Shown: positions 7,143 to 16,264, counted from the stretch's first letter. The stretch: 64,000 nucleotides of DNA from Gemmatimonadota bacterium (GCA_021324775.1 JAJPIM010000006.1:1-64000); one strand, 5' to 3'. A program made the numbers and translations. Notes: generated by a model not told the origin, from the sequence alone.

Positions 7143-8666
7143 TTACGCCGCCGGCGCCCCGGCGATTTCCAGGCTGGACACGACGCCGGTCCGTTCATCC
7201 ACCACCGCGATGCGGTGCGCGTTCGTGTCGGCCACGTACAGCAGCTCCCGGCCCGCGTGATGCGCGAGCCCGCCCGGCTCGCGGAATCCGCGGATGAATG
7301 TCTCGGCGGTGCGCGCGATGGGATCCACCCACTTCACCGCATCGTTGTACGTATCGGCCACCAGGACCCGCCCGCTGGGATGGATCGCGATCCCCTGCGG
7401 ATGCTGCAGCCGCGCGGTCTCGCTGTCCCCGTCGCGATCGCCGAAGTCGAACAGCCCGGTCCCCACGATCGTCCGCACTTCGCCGGTCGGCCGCCCCGCG
7501 TCCGGATCGTCCACCGCGAACGTCCGCACGGAGCTCGACTCGGCATCCACGAAGTAGAAGCGACCGCCATCGGGCGACGGCGTCAGTCCCATCGGCTGCG
7601 CCAGCAGCGCGTCCCCCGCCGGCCCGTCCGTGATGTCCTCCCCTCCACTCCCCGCGACGACGTCCGCGCCCGAATGCGCTCCACCCCCGCGCAACGACCA
7701 GATCTGATGGGTGCCCGCCATCGCCACGTACACGGCGTCGCCCGCGACCGCGACATCCCACGGCGATGACAGCGCGCCAGCCGTCCGCTCGCGGCGGGTC
7801 CGGAGCTGATGCCCCGTGCCGGCCACGGTTCGCACGTCGCCGCTCGTGAGGTTGAGCGCCCGCACGGCGTGGTTCTCGATGTCGGCGATGTACACGGTCT
7901 CACCCTGGAACGCGACGCCGGCAGGGCTGTTGAACCGCGCCTCCAGCCCGTCCGCGAACCCCGGCACGCCGTCACCCACGACGTGCGTGACCACCATCCG
8001 CCGCCCGCCGCCCCCGCGTCCCTCGCCATACACGCCGGTCAGTGACCCCACCAGCACGCGATGATGTCCGGTGTCCGCCACCGCGATCAGATCGCCATGC
8101 ACGGCGACTTTGGCCGGGTATCGGAGGGTGCCCGGCGGAACCGGATCGGCATCGGGCGGAAACGCCAGCAGTTGCCGGTCGATCTCCCCGCGCGGATCGT
8201 GGGTCGCGATCAGGCGCTCGACCAGCGGCGCCAGCATCTCAGCCGTGAACTCCCCCGCGTGCGACCCGAGCACCGCGCCCGCCGGATCGACGAACACGAG
8301 CGTCGGCCACGCCCGCACGGCGAAGCTGCGCCAGATCCGGTACTGCCGGTCGTTGACGATCGGGTGCATCACCCCCAGCCGCCGCGCCGCGGACCGTATG
8401 CGTGCGGTCTCCCGCTCGGCCGTGTATTTCCCACTGTGCACGCCGATGATCGCCAGTTCCGCCGGGAACCGATGCTCGAGTTCCCGCAGTTGCGGTATCA
8501 CATGCTGGCAGTTGATGCAGCCGTACGACCAGAAGTCGAGCAGAACGATCTTGCCGCGCAACCTGTCCAGAGTCAGCGCCTCTCCGGCGGTATTGATCCA
8601 GTCCAGATTGGCCGGAAACGCCGGCGCCCTGACGGGCGGCGTGGCAAGTATCTCGTGAACGGCCAT
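7143..8666 (-). CDS. Thioredoxin-like/NHL-repeat protein (NHLRC2-like)
   Basis: 507 residues. The N-terminal thioredoxin fold carries FWSYGCINCQHVIPQL, so a CxxC redox motif is present at about residues 47-50. It is followed by NHL beta-propeller repeats (VAVHGDLIAVADTGHHRVLV, GVAFQGETVYIADIENHAVR, GIAIHPSGRVLVADTYNDAV and a last one near the end). This domain order is that of NHLRC2-type proteins, whose exact role is unknown. No signal peptide is evident, so it is probably cytoplasmic. The start is ATG 8666: TATATT lies 8 nt upstream with no Shine-Dalgarno, suggesting a leaderless transcript. It is divergent from the beta-lactamase-fold gene. Confidence 0.9.
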   Translation of the reverse strand: MAVHEILATPPVRAPAFPANLDWINTAGEALTLDRLRGKIVLLDFWSYGCINCQHVIPQLRELEHRFPAELAIIGVHSGKYTAERETARIRSAARRLGVMHPIVNDRQYRIWRSFAVRAWPTLVFVDPAGAVLGSHAGEFTAEMLAPLVERLIATHDPRGEIDRQLLAFPPDADPVPPGTLRYPAKVAVHGDLIAVADTGHHRVLVGSLTGVYGEGRGGGGRRMVVTHVVGDGVPGFADGLEARFNSPAGVAFQGETVYIADIENHAVRALNLTSGDVRTVAGTGHQLRTRRERTAGALSSPWDVAVAGDAVYVAMAGTHQIWSLRGGGAHSGADVVAGSGGEDITDGPAGDALLAQPMGLTPSPDGGRFYFVDAESSSVRTFAVDDPDAGRPTGEVRTIVGTGLFDFGDRDGDSETARLQHPQGIAIHPSGRVLVADTYNDAVKWVDPIARTAETFIRGFREPGGLAHHAGRELLYVADTNAHRIAVVDERTGVVSSLEIAGAPAA

Positions 8667-8674
8667 TGAGTGAG

Positions 8675-8704
8675 AATATAGATACAGCTTTGCGGTATTA
8701 GCTT
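8675..8704. promoter_or_regulatory. Divergent leaderless promoter elements
   Basis: On the minus strand TATATT (8680-8675) lies 8 nt before ATG 8666. On the plus strand TAGCTT (8699-8704) lies 6 nt before ATG 8711. The 44-nt gap has no ribosome binding site for either gene. Hexamers of the form TANNNT this close to a start codon are the mark of leaderless promoters in other bacteria. Confidence 0.5.
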
Positions 8705-8710
8705 GCCGCC

Positions 8711-9745
8711 ATGCCAGCCGTTCAGATCGGTCGTCGCCCGGGCGGCACGTTCGAAAACCCATGGGGACCGGCAGCCCGCTTGCAAGGCTTCGGCGCGGCT
8801 CTCAAATGGATGGTGCTGAGGCCGGTAACGCAGCCCGCACACTCGATCAGCCGCCGCGAGTTCGCCGCACGGTTCCCGCTGGTGAGTAACGACTTCCCCG
8901 TTCCGCGCGCGCCGGCACCGGATCTCGTGATCACGTGGATCGGTCACTCGAGTTTCCTCATCCAGATCGGCGGCCGCAACATCCTCACTGATCCGGTGTG
9001 GAGCAACCGCGCATCCCCGTTTCAATGGCTCGGCCCGCGGCGCTGGTCTCCGCCCGCAATCCCGTTCGCGAAACTCCCGCCGATCGACGCGGTCGTGATC
9101 TCCCACGACCATTACGACCACCTCGATGACGCGACCGTCCGCCGCCTCTCGCGCCTCGATCCCCCGCCACGCTGGTACGCCCCGCTCGGCGTCGGCTCAT
9201 GGCTCGAACGGCGCGGCGCACGCGGCGTGCGGGAGTTCGATTGGTGGGGCCAGGATGTTTGGACGGATCCCGGATTCCCGGCGCCGCTCACGCTCATCGC
9301 GACGCCGGCGCAACACTTCTCAGGACGCGGCCTGACATCCCGCAACCACACGCTCTGGTGCGGATGGAGCATCCGGGCGAACGACCGCGCAGTGTGGTTC
9401 GCCGGCGACACGGGTCGCCACCCGGCCTTCGCCGAAATCGGCGCCGCCGTCGGCCCGCTCGACGTTATCCTGATGCCGGTCGGCGCCTACAACCCGCAAT
9501 GGTTCATGGGGCCCGTGCACATATCGCCCGAGGACGCAGTCGTTGCGTTTTCTGAGACGATTGCCACGCCCCCGCGCTCCGATGGACGCGTCCCCGTCAT
9601 GGCCGCCATGCACTGGGGTACGTTCAAATTGACCGATGAGTCCATGGACGAACCGCCCGATCGCACACGCCGCGCATGGGCCGCGGCCGGCTTGCCCCCA
9701 GACCGCCTCTGGATCCCCGCGCACGGCGAGTCTCGCACGCTCTGA
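8711..9745 (+). CDS. MBL-fold hydrolase, NAPE-PLD/UlaG-like
   Basis: 344 residues. The metallo-beta-lactamase signature HDHYDHLD (VVISHDHYDHLDDATVRRL) follows WIGHSSFLIQIGGRNILTDPV, the strand-turn pattern typical of the N-acyl-phosphatidylethanolamine phospholipase D group. Later metal ligands are in TPAQHFSGRGL, VWFAGDTGRHPAF and AAMHWGTFKLTDE. Known relatives hydrolyse phosphodiester or lactone bonds; the bacterial substrate is not predictable. No signal peptide is seen, though an arginine-poor N-terminal segment of about 45 residues precedes the fold. The start is leaderless-type. Confidence 0.9.
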   Translation: MPAVQIGRRPGGTFENPWGPAARLQGFGAALKWMVLRPVTQPAHSISRREFAARFPLVSNDFPVPRAPAPDLVITWIGHSSFLIQIGGRNILTDPVWSNRASPFQWLGPRRWSPPAIPFAKLPPIDAVVISHDHYDHLDDATVRRLSRLDPPPRWYAPLGVGSWLERRGARGVREFDWWGQDVWTDPGFPAPLTLIATPAQHFSGRGLTSRNHTLWCGWSIRANDRAVWFAGDTGRHPAFAEIGAAVGPLDVILMPVGAYNPQWFMGPVHISPEDAVVAFSETIATPPRSDGRVPVMAAMHWGTFKLTDESMDEPPDRTRRAWAAAGLPPDRLWIPAHGESRTL

Positions 9746-9784
9746 CGTCTTCTGAACCGCTCCGCCCGTGGTATATTGGCCGTC

Positions 9785-10729
9785 GTGAGCGTTCCCGTAT
9801 TGCCCTGGGCCGCCGCGTTCGCGGCCATCGCAGCGGGACTCGTCCTCCTCCGCCTGCTCACGTCGCGCCGGTACGCGCGCGGCCGGCCCACGCGACTCCC
9901 GCTCGGTGCCGATGGAATCATCGTGGGCGCCGGCCCGATCAGCCTCCCACCCGATAGCGCACCCGGCACGCGCCAACCCGCGGTCCTGCTGCTCCACGGT
10001 TTCGGCGACACGCCACAGACGCTCGCCCACCTCGCCGCATATCTGCACGACCACGGCTGGACGGTCCGGGTCCCGCTCCTCCCCGGCCACGGCCGCACAC
10101 TCGGCGAATGGGCGCGCACACGCGCCGCCGATTGGCTGGATGCGGCACGCACCGAGTTGGCCGCCCTCCGGCGCCAGCATGACGCGGTCGCCCTCGTGGG
10201 ATTGTCGATGGGTGGTGCACTCGCAACTGTGCTCGCGGCCGAGGAGTCGGTCCGCGACTCCGCGAGCGGCACGCGCGACGGACACACCGCGAGGATCGTT
10301 GCCCTGGTCCTCATCGCCCCGTACCTCGCGATGGCCTGGTGGATGCGGACACTGGCCAGCCTCCACCGCGTGATCGCTCCGGTAATGCCGTACGCCTATG
10401 CCGGAGGCGGCCCATCGATCCTCGACCCCGCCGAACGGCAGCAGAACCTCGCCTACGGCGTGACGACGCCGCGACTCGTCAATGAGCTCGCCTATGTCGT
10501 GCGCGCGGCCCGCGCTGCTCTCCCACAGGTCACGATCCCAACGCTGCTCGTCCAGTCCCGTTTCGACAACCGCATTCGCCCGGCAACCGCCGAGTGGGCG
10601 CTCGGTGCCCTGGGCTCGCCAGACAAACGCCTGGTCTGGATCGACCGCGGCGGACACGTCATTACGGTCGACCACGGCCACGAAGAGGTGGCCTCGTGCG
10701 TAAATGATTGGTTGGCGACCCATATGTAG
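9785..10729 (+). CDS. Alpha/beta hydrolase, carboxylesterase (Est30-like)
   Basis: 314 residues. An N-terminal hydrophobic segment (LPWAAAFAAIAAGLVLLRLL) probably anchors it in the membrane. The fold is marked by LLHGFGDTPQTLAHLAAYL, PLLPGHGRT, the nucleophile elbow LVGLSMGGALA (GxSxG), an Asp in QSRFDNRI and the His in DRGGHVITVDHGHEEV: a complete Ser-Asp-His triad. The arrangement fits carboxylesterases/monoacylglycerol lipases. GTG 9785 is preferred over TTG 9776 because TATATT (9772-9777) ends exactly 7 nt before it, a leaderless layout. It lies 39 nt after the MBL gene and may be transcribed separately. Confidence 0.88.
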   Translation: MSVPVLPWAAAFAAIAAGLVLLRLLTSRRYARGRPTRLPLGADGIIVGAGPISLPPDSAPGTRQPAVLLLHGFGDTPQTLAHLAAYLHDHGWTVRVPLLPGHGRTLGEWARTRAADWLDAARTELAALRRQHDAVALVGLSMGGALATVLAAEESVRDSASGTRDGHTARIVALVLIAPYLAMAWWMRTLASLHRVIAPVMPYAYAGGGPSILDPAERQQNLAYGVTTPRLVNELAYVVRAARAALPQVTIPTLLVQSRFDNRIRPATAEWALGALGSPDKRLVWIDRGGHVITVDHGHEEVASCVNDWLATHM

Positions 10730-10741
10730 GAGACCGATGTA

Positions 10742-10975
10742 GGCCCGGTCGCGACCGGCCCGCAGTACCGTTCGCTGCCATACCAAGCCAGCTGACGAGG
10801 GCAGCAGGCGCCGTTCGCGAACGGCGCAACGATGCCGGCCAATGATCGAATCGACAGGATTAGCCCGCCGTACCGTTCGCTGCTACACCAAGCCAGCTGA
10901 CGAGGGCAGCAGGGGCCGGTCGCGACCGGCCCAACGATGCCGGCCAAGATCGGAACGACAGGATCAGCACCGCAC
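10742..10975 (+). repeat. Tandem pair of a palindromic element with exchanged cores
   Basis: A family A palindrome (10742-10761) is followed by two copies of a roughly 110-bp unit. The flanks match: CCGTTCGCTGC, ACCAAGCCAGCTGACGAGGG before the core, and CAACGATGCCGGCCAA after it. The core differs. Copy 1 has CGCCGTTCGCGAACGGCG (family B); copy 2 has GGCCGGTCGCGACCGGCC (family A). Both cores are perfect palindromes. The second unit ends just before the pntAA ribosome binding site. Confidence 0.85.
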
Positions 10976-10988
10976 CAGGGGAAACAAC

Positions 10989-12092
10989 ATGGCAGTACGG
11001 ATCGGGGTGCCGAGGGAAACGGACGCGCGCGAACAACGGGTCGCGGTGGTACCCGACGGCGTACGCGCTTTGGTGCGCGGCGGCGCATCCGTCGTCGTCG
11101 AGCGCGGCGCCGGAGCCCGGGCATACTACGGCGATGCGCTCTACGAGACGGCCGGCGCCACGCTCGCCGGCGATCCGGGCGCGATCTACGACACCGACGT
11201 CGTGGTCAAGGTGCAGCGGCCCACGCCGGACGAGATCGCGCGGCTCCGCCGCGGCACGCTTCTCATCTCGCTCATGGCCCCAGCGACCCACCCCGAAACC
11301 GTTCGCGCACTGCTGGACGCCGGGGTGACCGCGCTGGCCCTCGAGCTGGTCCCGCGCATCACCCGCGCGCAATCCATGGATGTGCTGTCGTCGCAGAGCA
11401 CGGTCGCCGGCTACAAGGCCGTGCTGATCGCCGCCGATGCGCTGCCGCGCCTCCTGCCGATGATGACCACGGCCGCCGGCTCGCTGCCTCCGGCCAAGAC
11501 GTTCGTGCTGGGCGCCGGCGTCGCCGGCCTCCAGGCCATCGCCACCGCGCGCCGCCTCGGCGCCGTCGTCAGCGCTTTCGATGTCCGCGCCGCCGCCCGC
11601 GAACAGGTGGCCAGCCTCGGCGCAACCTTCGTGGCCGCAGAGTCGGTGAGTGCCGACGGCGAGACCGCCGGCGGCTACGCCAAGGAACAGTCCGAGGACC
11701 AGCAGCGCCGCATCGCGGCCGCCATCGGCGGACACATCGCCGGCATGGACATCGTGATCTCGACAGCCCAGATCCCGGGGCGCCCCGCACCCCGGCTCAT
11801 CAGCGCCGAGATGGTGCACCGGATGCGGCCCGGCTCCGTCATCGTCGATCTGGCTGCCGAAGCCGGAGGCAATTGCGAGCTGACGCGCCCCGGCGAGACC
11901 GTGGAAACCGGCGGCGTGCGCATCCTCGGCCCGCTCAACGTCCCGAGCATGCTGCCATTCCACGCCAGCCAGATGTTCAGCAAGAACGTCGTCACGCTGC
12001 TGCAGCATCTCATCAAGAACGGTGCGCTGGCCATCGACATGACCGACGAAATCACCAGCGCCATGGCCGTGACGAACGGCGTGACCGCATGA
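10989..12092 (+). CDS. pntAA: NAD(P) transhydrogenase subunit alpha part 1 (NAD-binding)
   Basis: 367 residues, the soluble domain I of proton-translocating transhydrogenase, which binds NAD(H) and exchanges hydride with NADP(H). Family marks are VPRETDAREQRVAVVPD at the N terminus, the Rossmann motif VLGAGVAGLQAIATARRLGA with Asp about 20 residues on, and IPGRPAPRLI...VIVDLAAEAGGNCELT. It ends before the membrane part, which is encoded separately. The start is ATG 10989 after AGGGGA, 6 nt upstream. A longer frame running up into the repeat pair is rejected. It is the first gene of pntAA-pntAB-pntB. Confidence 0.95.
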   Translation: MAVRIGVPRETDAREQRVAVVPDGVRALVRGGASVVVERGAGARAYYGDALYETAGATLAGDPGAIYDTDVVVKVQRPTPDEIARLRRGTLLISLMAPATHPETVRALLDAGVTALALELVPRITRAQSMDVLSSQSTVAGYKAVLIAADALPRLLPMMTTAAGSLPPAKTFVLGAGVAGLQAIATARRLGAVVSAFDVRAAAREQVASLGATFVAAESVSADGETAGGYAKEQSEDQQRRIAAAIGGHIAGMDIVISTAQIPGRPAPRLISAEMVHRMRPGSVIVDLAAEAGGNCELTRPGETVETGGVRILGPLNVPSMLPFHASQMFSKNVVTLLQHLIKNGALAIDMTDEITSAMAVTNGVTA

Positions 12093-12138
12093 CAGGACGC
12101 AGGACGGCACGCGACTCGTTTCCCATAGGGAGAAAGGA

Positions 12139-12543
12139 ATGGAGATAACGACGATTACGGAGTTGTACGTGTTCGTGCTCGCGGGATTCGTCGGGTATCA
12201 GGTCATCACCCGGGTTCCGCCGCTCCTGCACACACCACTCATGTCGGCCACCAACGCGATCTCGGCGATCTCCGTCGTCGGCGCAATGGTCATCGCCGGT
12301 GCCCACTACAACCGCGTCAGCACGATCCTCGGCTTCATCGCCGTGGCGTCGGCCACGGTCAATGTCGTCGGCGGATTTCTGATCACCGACCGGATGCTCC
12401 GGATGTTCCGCCCGGCCGGTCGTGGCGGCTCCGAAGCGCCAGCCGAAATAACTGCGGCGCCCGGCACACCCGTCGCCGCATCCGCGGGCACCGCCGCCAG
12501 CGCGGCGCCGGCGGCCGGCAGCGCCTCACCCACGGCGCGGTAG
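12139..12543 (+). CDS. pntAB: NAD(P) transhydrogenase subunit alpha part 2 (membrane)
   Basis: 134 residues corresponding to the first transmembrane helices of domain II. Three hydrophobic helices are visible: ELYVFVLAGFVGYQVI, AISAISVVGAMVIAG and ILGFIAVASATVNVVGGFLI, the last followed by the family ending TDRMLRMF. An Ala/Pro-rich tail of about 35 residues is unusual for the subunit and probably disordered. A strong ribosome binding site (GGGAGAAAGGA) lies just before the ATG. It lies 46 nt after pntAA and 3 nt before pntB, so it is clearly one operon. Confidence 0.93.
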   Translation: MEITTITELYVFVLAGFVGYQVITRVPPLLHTPLMSATNAISAISVVGAMVIAGAHYNRVSTILGFIAVASATVNVVGGFLITDRMLRMFRPAGRGGSEAPAEITAAPGTPVAASAGTAASAAPAAGSASPTAR

Positions 12544-12546
12544 CCG

Positions 12547-13926
12547 ATGGCTCGCACGATCTTCATCGAGACGACGTATCTCGTCGCGTCGGTGCTGTTC
12601 ATCCTCGGGCTCCGCAGTCTCACACGGCCCGAGAAGGCGCGCCGGGGAATGCAGATGGCGGCCGCCGGAATGGTGTTCGCCATCATCGGCACGCTCATCA
12701 ACCACGAGATCGTCGACTACCACTGGATCGTGCTCGGCATCGCGGTCGGCGCGCTGATCGGTTACCCGCTCGGCATGTGGGTGCCAATGACGGCAATGCC
12801 GCAGCAGGTCGCGATCTCGCACATGTTCGGCGCACTGGCGGCGACGCTCGTCGGAGTCGCCGAGTACTACACGGCGTCAGGGATGGTCGGGCCGGGACGG
12901 ATGACGGCGCTGGGCTTCGAGACGCTGTTCGGGGCGCTGACCATTACGGGGAGCCTCATGGCAGCCGGCAAACTGCAGGAGGTGCTGCCCGGACGGCCGC
13001 TGACGTTCCGCGGGCAGAATGTCGTCAACATCGCGCTGTTCGCGCTGACGGTCGGGATCTTCTTCTACCTGATCGGCCATCCCGGCAACGCGACGCTCTT
13101 TTATGTGATGCTGGCGCTCAGCCTCGCGATCGGCGTCTGCATGGTGCTCCCGATTGGCGCCGCCGACATGCCGGTGGTGGTCTCGCTCCTCAACTCGTAT
13201 GCCGGCCTCGCGTCGGTCGCGACGGGGTTCGCGATCGGCAACAACGTGCTGATCATCGCGGGCGCCCTCGACGGCGGATCGGGATTCCTGCTCTCCGTGC
13301 TGATGAGCAAGGCGATGAACCGGTCGTTCGGCAATGTGCTCTTCGGTGCGTTCGGCACGCCGGCCGCCGGCGCAGCCAAGACATCGGCTGGACTGACCGC
13401 CCGATCGATCTCAGCGGAAGACGCGGCGCTGCAACTCGCCTACGCGAGTCTCGTCGTGATCGTCCCCGGCTACGGCATGGCGGTCGCACAGTCGCAGCAC
13501 CAGGTGCGGGAGCTGGCGGAGCAGATCGAGGCCCGCGGCGGTACCGTGAAGTATGCGATTCACCCGGTGGCCGGCCGGATGCCCGGGCACATGAACGTGC
13601 TGCTGGCCGAAGCGAATGTCCCGTACGATCGGCTCTACGACATGGACGAGATCAATCCCGAGTTCGAGCGCGCCGACGTCGCGCTCGTCATCGGCGCCAA
13701 TGACGTCGTGAATCCCGCAGCCCGCTCGGACCCGTCGAGTCCTATCTATGGGATGCCAATCCTCAACGCCGACAAGGCGCGCTCCGTCATCGTCCTCAAG
13801 CGCAGCATGAACCCCGGCTTCGCCGGCATCGAGAACGAGTTGTTCTTCAAGACCGGCACGAGCATGCTGTTCGGTGACGCCAAGGCATCACTGACAAAGC
13901 TGATCACCGAGGTAAAGTCGGTGTAG
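12547..13926 (+). CDS. pntB: NAD(P) transhydrogenase subunit beta
   Basis: 459 residues. The N-terminal half has about eight membrane helices of domain II (for example FALTVGIFFYLIG and MLALSLAIGVCMVL). The C-terminal domain III binds NADP(H), marked by VIVPGYGMAVAQSQHQV, HPVAGRMPGHMNVLLAEANVPYD, VALVIGANDVVNPAA and GMPILNADKARSVIVLKRSM. Together with PntAA and PntAB it couples proton entry to NADPH production. It starts 3 nt after the pntAB stop and is the last gene of the operon. Confidence 0.95.
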   Translation: MARTIFIETTYLVASVLFILGLRSLTRPEKARRGMQMAAAGMVFAIIGTLINHEIVDYHWIVLGIAVGALIGYPLGMWVPMTAMPQQVAISHMFGALAATLVGVAEYYTASGMVGPGRMTALGFETLFGALTITGSLMAAGKLQEVLPGRPLTFRGQNVVNIALFALTVGIFFYLIGHPGNATLFYVMLALSLAIGVCMVLPIGAADMPVVVSLLNSYAGLASVATGFAIGNNVLIIAGALDGGSGFLLSVLMSKAMNRSFGNVLFGAFGTPAAGAAKTSAGLTARSISAEDAALQLAYASLVVIVPGYGMAVAQSQHQVRELAEQIEARGGTVKYAIHPVAGRMPGHMNVLLAEANVPYDRLYDMDEINPEFERADVALVIGANDVVNPAARSDPSSPIYGMPILNADKARSVIVLKRSMNPGFAGIENELFFKTGTSMLFGDAKASLTKLITEVKSV

Positions 13927-13935
13927 GGACGGTTG

Positions 13936-14070
<135 letters not shown>

Positions 14071-14088
14071 CGTGCGTGGCGGCTGAAG

Positions 14089-14126
14089 CACCGAGGGCCG
14101 GCTGCACTCGCAGCCGGCCCTCGGTG
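14089..14126. terminator. Hairpin terminator between convergent genes
   Basis: CACCGAGGGCCGGCTGC, a 4-nt loop, then GCAGCCGGCCCTCGGTG: a perfect 17-bp stem followed by only a short TTT run on the plus strand. It lies between the pnt operon and the H1-like gene. It is likely to stop both transcripts even though the U-tract is weak. Confidence 0.7.
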
Positions 14127-14145
14127 TTTCATCCGCCATACACGT

Positions 14146-14628
14146 TCAGCTCCCCGTCGCACCGCCCGATGACGACCCCGGTCCGAATACCGGACGCGGT
14201 GGTGCCGGCGGTGCCGACGGATGCGTGACGCGGTCGACGAGCCCGGACGCCATCTCGCCGAGCTTCGTGACGCCTTCGCGCGTTTCCTGCGCGACCGCGG
14301 TCGCCACACGCGCGACACTCGCACCCGCCGCCTGCGCGGCATTGGTCACCGCCTTCTTGACCGCCGCCTGCTGCTTTGGCGCCTTCCGCTCGATCGTGTG
14401 CACGGCCTTCGTGATCGCCTTGCTCACGGCCTTGCCCGCTTTCTTCGCGCGAGCCCGCGTCGCGCTCACGCGCTTGGCGACGCGTTTGGTCGCACGCTTT
14501 GCCGTACGCTTGGCGGTACGCTTCACTGAACGCTTCGCTGAAACCTTACGCGCTCCCTTCTTGGCCGTCCTGCGGCGAGACTTGGACCGTTTGGCGGCCT
14601 TACGGGAAGATTTGCGCTTCGTTGCCAT
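14146..14628 (-). CDS. Histone H1-like Lys/Ala-rich protein
   Basis: 160 residues. The first half is extremely basic, with degenerate KRxxKRxAKR repeats (residues about 5-75). It is followed by an Ala/Lys helix region with VKKAVTNAAQAAG and a Pro/Gly-rich tail. The composition resembles eukaryotic H1 C-terminal tails and bacterial H1-like nucleoid proteins, so DNA binding and compaction is the best guess. No structured DNA-binding domain is recognised. The start is ATG 14628 with GGGAG 9 nt upstream. It is convergent with the pnt operon. Confidence 0.75.
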   Translation of the reverse strand: MATKRKSSRKAAKRSKSRRRTAKKGARKVSAKRSVKRTAKRTAKRATKRVAKRVSATRARAKKAGKAVSKAITKAVHTIERKAPKQQAAVKKAVTNAAQAAGASVARVATAVAQETREGVTKLGEMASGLVDRVTHPSAPPAPPRPVFGPGSSSGGATGS

Positions 14629-14861
14629 GGATGCAGCTCCCGAGAGGTGGGGTAATCGCGGAGTCGTCAAAAAGATCCGCAGTGGAGGCCGTTAGAGCAA
14701 GGCGGGCCGCGAACCGCGAGCGGCGAGCACCCGCCCTCACAGGCGCCCCGATGCGCCCCCCGCAGCCCCGGGGTGCGCGGTATATTCGTCCCCTTGGCTG
14801 GATCCGCTGGACCGGGTCTCGGCCGCCACCTCTTTCCCGGCCGGGAGCAAGCCCCCGATTT

Positions 14862-15614
14862 ATGAGCCTCCGTCTCGCACTGCTGAGTGCGCTCCTGGGA
14901 CCCGTCCTCGCCGGTGCTGCCTGCAGCGGATCCCCCGCCAAGTCCGGCGGGGCCGGGGACAGCGCCACCCAATCTGCCAGCCCGCCTGCCCCCGCTCCCG
15001 GGCCGGCGGCGGCTCCCGCCGGCGCCAACGCTGACCCCGACCAGGCGGTGGCCGGCAACGGCGTCCCCGCAGGCTTCATCGGGCGCACCGATGACGCCGG
15101 GTCGCCCATCTCCGGGGCGAAGTACACCGCCGCGCCCGGGGGCACCTGGGAGATACGGACAGGTCCCGCGCATATCCTGTACTCGCCGTCGCTGGTCGCG
15201 CACACGCACTACACGGTCACCGCGACGATCGGCCAGGTCGAAGCCCCCCGCCACCCGGAAGCATACGGGATCTTCATCGGCGGACAGCAGCTCGACGGGC
15301 CAGGGCAGCGGTACACCTATTTCCTCGTCCGCGGCGACGGCGACTTCTCGGTCAAGGTCCGGGATGGTGACGACGCCCGCACGGTCCTGCCATTCACGCC
15401 CAGCCCGGCAGTCCCCAAGGCCGATGCGTCCGGCAAGGCCACGTACACGCTGCGTGCTACCGTCACCGATGACCGGGCGCGGTTCTACGTGAACGACCAG
15501 TTGGTCGCGACGGTCGACAAGGCGACCGTGCCCACGGACGGCATCGCCGGCCTGCGCATCAACCACAACCTCCACGTGATCGTCACGCCGGCATCGCTGG
15601 CCTCACCGAAATGA
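14862..15614 (+). CDS. Lipoprotein with a concanavalin-like (LamG/DUF1080-type) beta domain
   Basis: 250 residues. The signal peptide MSLRLALLSALLGPVLAGAAC has a lipobox ending at Cys21. A Pro/Ala-rich linker (to about residue 60) precedes a beta-rich domain with YGIFIGGQQLDGPGQRYTYF, TLRATVTDDRARFYVNDQLV and GIAGLRINHNLHVIV, the pattern of glucanase-like jelly rolls that bind glycans. No catalytic residues can be named. The start is ATG 14862. TATATT at 14781-14786 could be its -10 element, giving a leader of about 70 nt. Function is unknown beyond probable surface binding. Confidence 0.65.
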   Translation: MSLRLALLSALLGPVLAGAACSGSPAKSGGAGDSATQSASPPAPAPGPAAAPAGANADPDQAVAGNGVPAGFIGRTDDAGSPISGAKYTAAPGGTWEIRTGPAHILYSPSLVAHTHYTVTATIGQVEAPRHPEAYGIFIGGQQLDGPGQRYTYFLVRGDGDFSVKVRDGDDARTVLPFTPSPAVPKADASGKATYTLRATVTDDRARFYVNDQLVATVDKATVPTDGIAGLRINHNLHVIVTPASLASPK

Positions 15615-15637
15615 CCGCCGGATAGAGTCACGGGTCC

Positions 15638-16264
15638 GTGTACAGCTATCTGCAGTTCGCGCTGATCACGTTCACGTCGATCCTGTTCATTGTCGACCCG
15701 ATCGCGGTCATCCCGACGTATCTCGTCATCACCCGCAACGAAACCCCCGAGCAGCGGGCCCGCACCGCGCGGCGCGCCTGCATCGCCGCCGGCGTCCTCC
15801 TGGCGGCGTTCGGGTTCGCGGGTCGTGTCATTTTCCAGCTCGTTGGCATCACGCTCGCCGCGTTCCGCATCGCGGGCGGCGGGATCCTGTGGCTGATCGC
15901 CATGGACATGCTGCGGTCGCAGCGCACGACGCAGGAGACGCCGGCCGAGATCGTGGAAGGCCAGGAGAAGGACGACGTCGCGATCACGCCGCTCGCCGTC
16001 CCGATGCTCGCCGGCCCGGGCGCGATCACGACGGTCATGGTGCTCGCGGGGCAGGCCCACACGGCCGCGCGCGCCGCCGCCGTCTACGGCGCGATCGCGC
16101 TCGCCGCGTTCATCTGCTGGGTCGTACTGCGGGTCAGTGATCGCCTCATCGTCCGGCTCGGACGCACCGGGATCCAGATCATGACCCGCATGATGGGTCT
16201 CTTACTGGCCGCGCTGGCGGTCCAATTCGTTATCACGGGAGTACAGGATGCGATGGGGAAGTAG
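15638..16264 (+). CDS. MarC family integral membrane protein
   Basis: 208 residues with six predicted helices (for example FALITFTSILFIVDPIAVIPTYLVI, IAAGVLLAAFGFAGRVIF, AAAVYGAIALAAFICWVVL and MMGLLLAALAVQFVITG). The DPxxxIPxYLxIT motif in helix 1 and ITPLAVPMLAGPGAI (GP motif) in the middle are MarC/UPF0056 marks. The family was once linked to multiple antibiotic resistance, but its substrate is unknown. The start is GTG 15638; TAGAGT (15623-15628) lies 9 nt upstream, so it is probably leaderless. Its last 17 nt overlap the following peptidase gene. Confidence 0.88.
   Translation: MYSYLQFALITFTSILFIVDPIAVIPTYLVITRNETPEQRARTARRACIAAGVLLAAFGFAGRVIFQLVGITLAAFRIAGGGILWLIAMDMLRSQRTTQETPAEIVEGQEKDDVAITPLAVPMLAGPGAITTVMVLAGQAHTAARAAAVYGAIALAAFICWVVLRVSDRLIVRLGRTGIQIMTRMMGLLLAALAVQFVITGVQDAMGK

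Noticed and set aside
10842-10988. N-terminal extension of pntAA
   Set aside because: The extension translates the palindromic repeats; conserved sequence and the AGGGGA site place the start at 10989.
10742-10988. Riboswitch or leader RNA before pntAA
   Set aside because: The hairpins are copies of dispersed repeat families found before and after unrelated genes.
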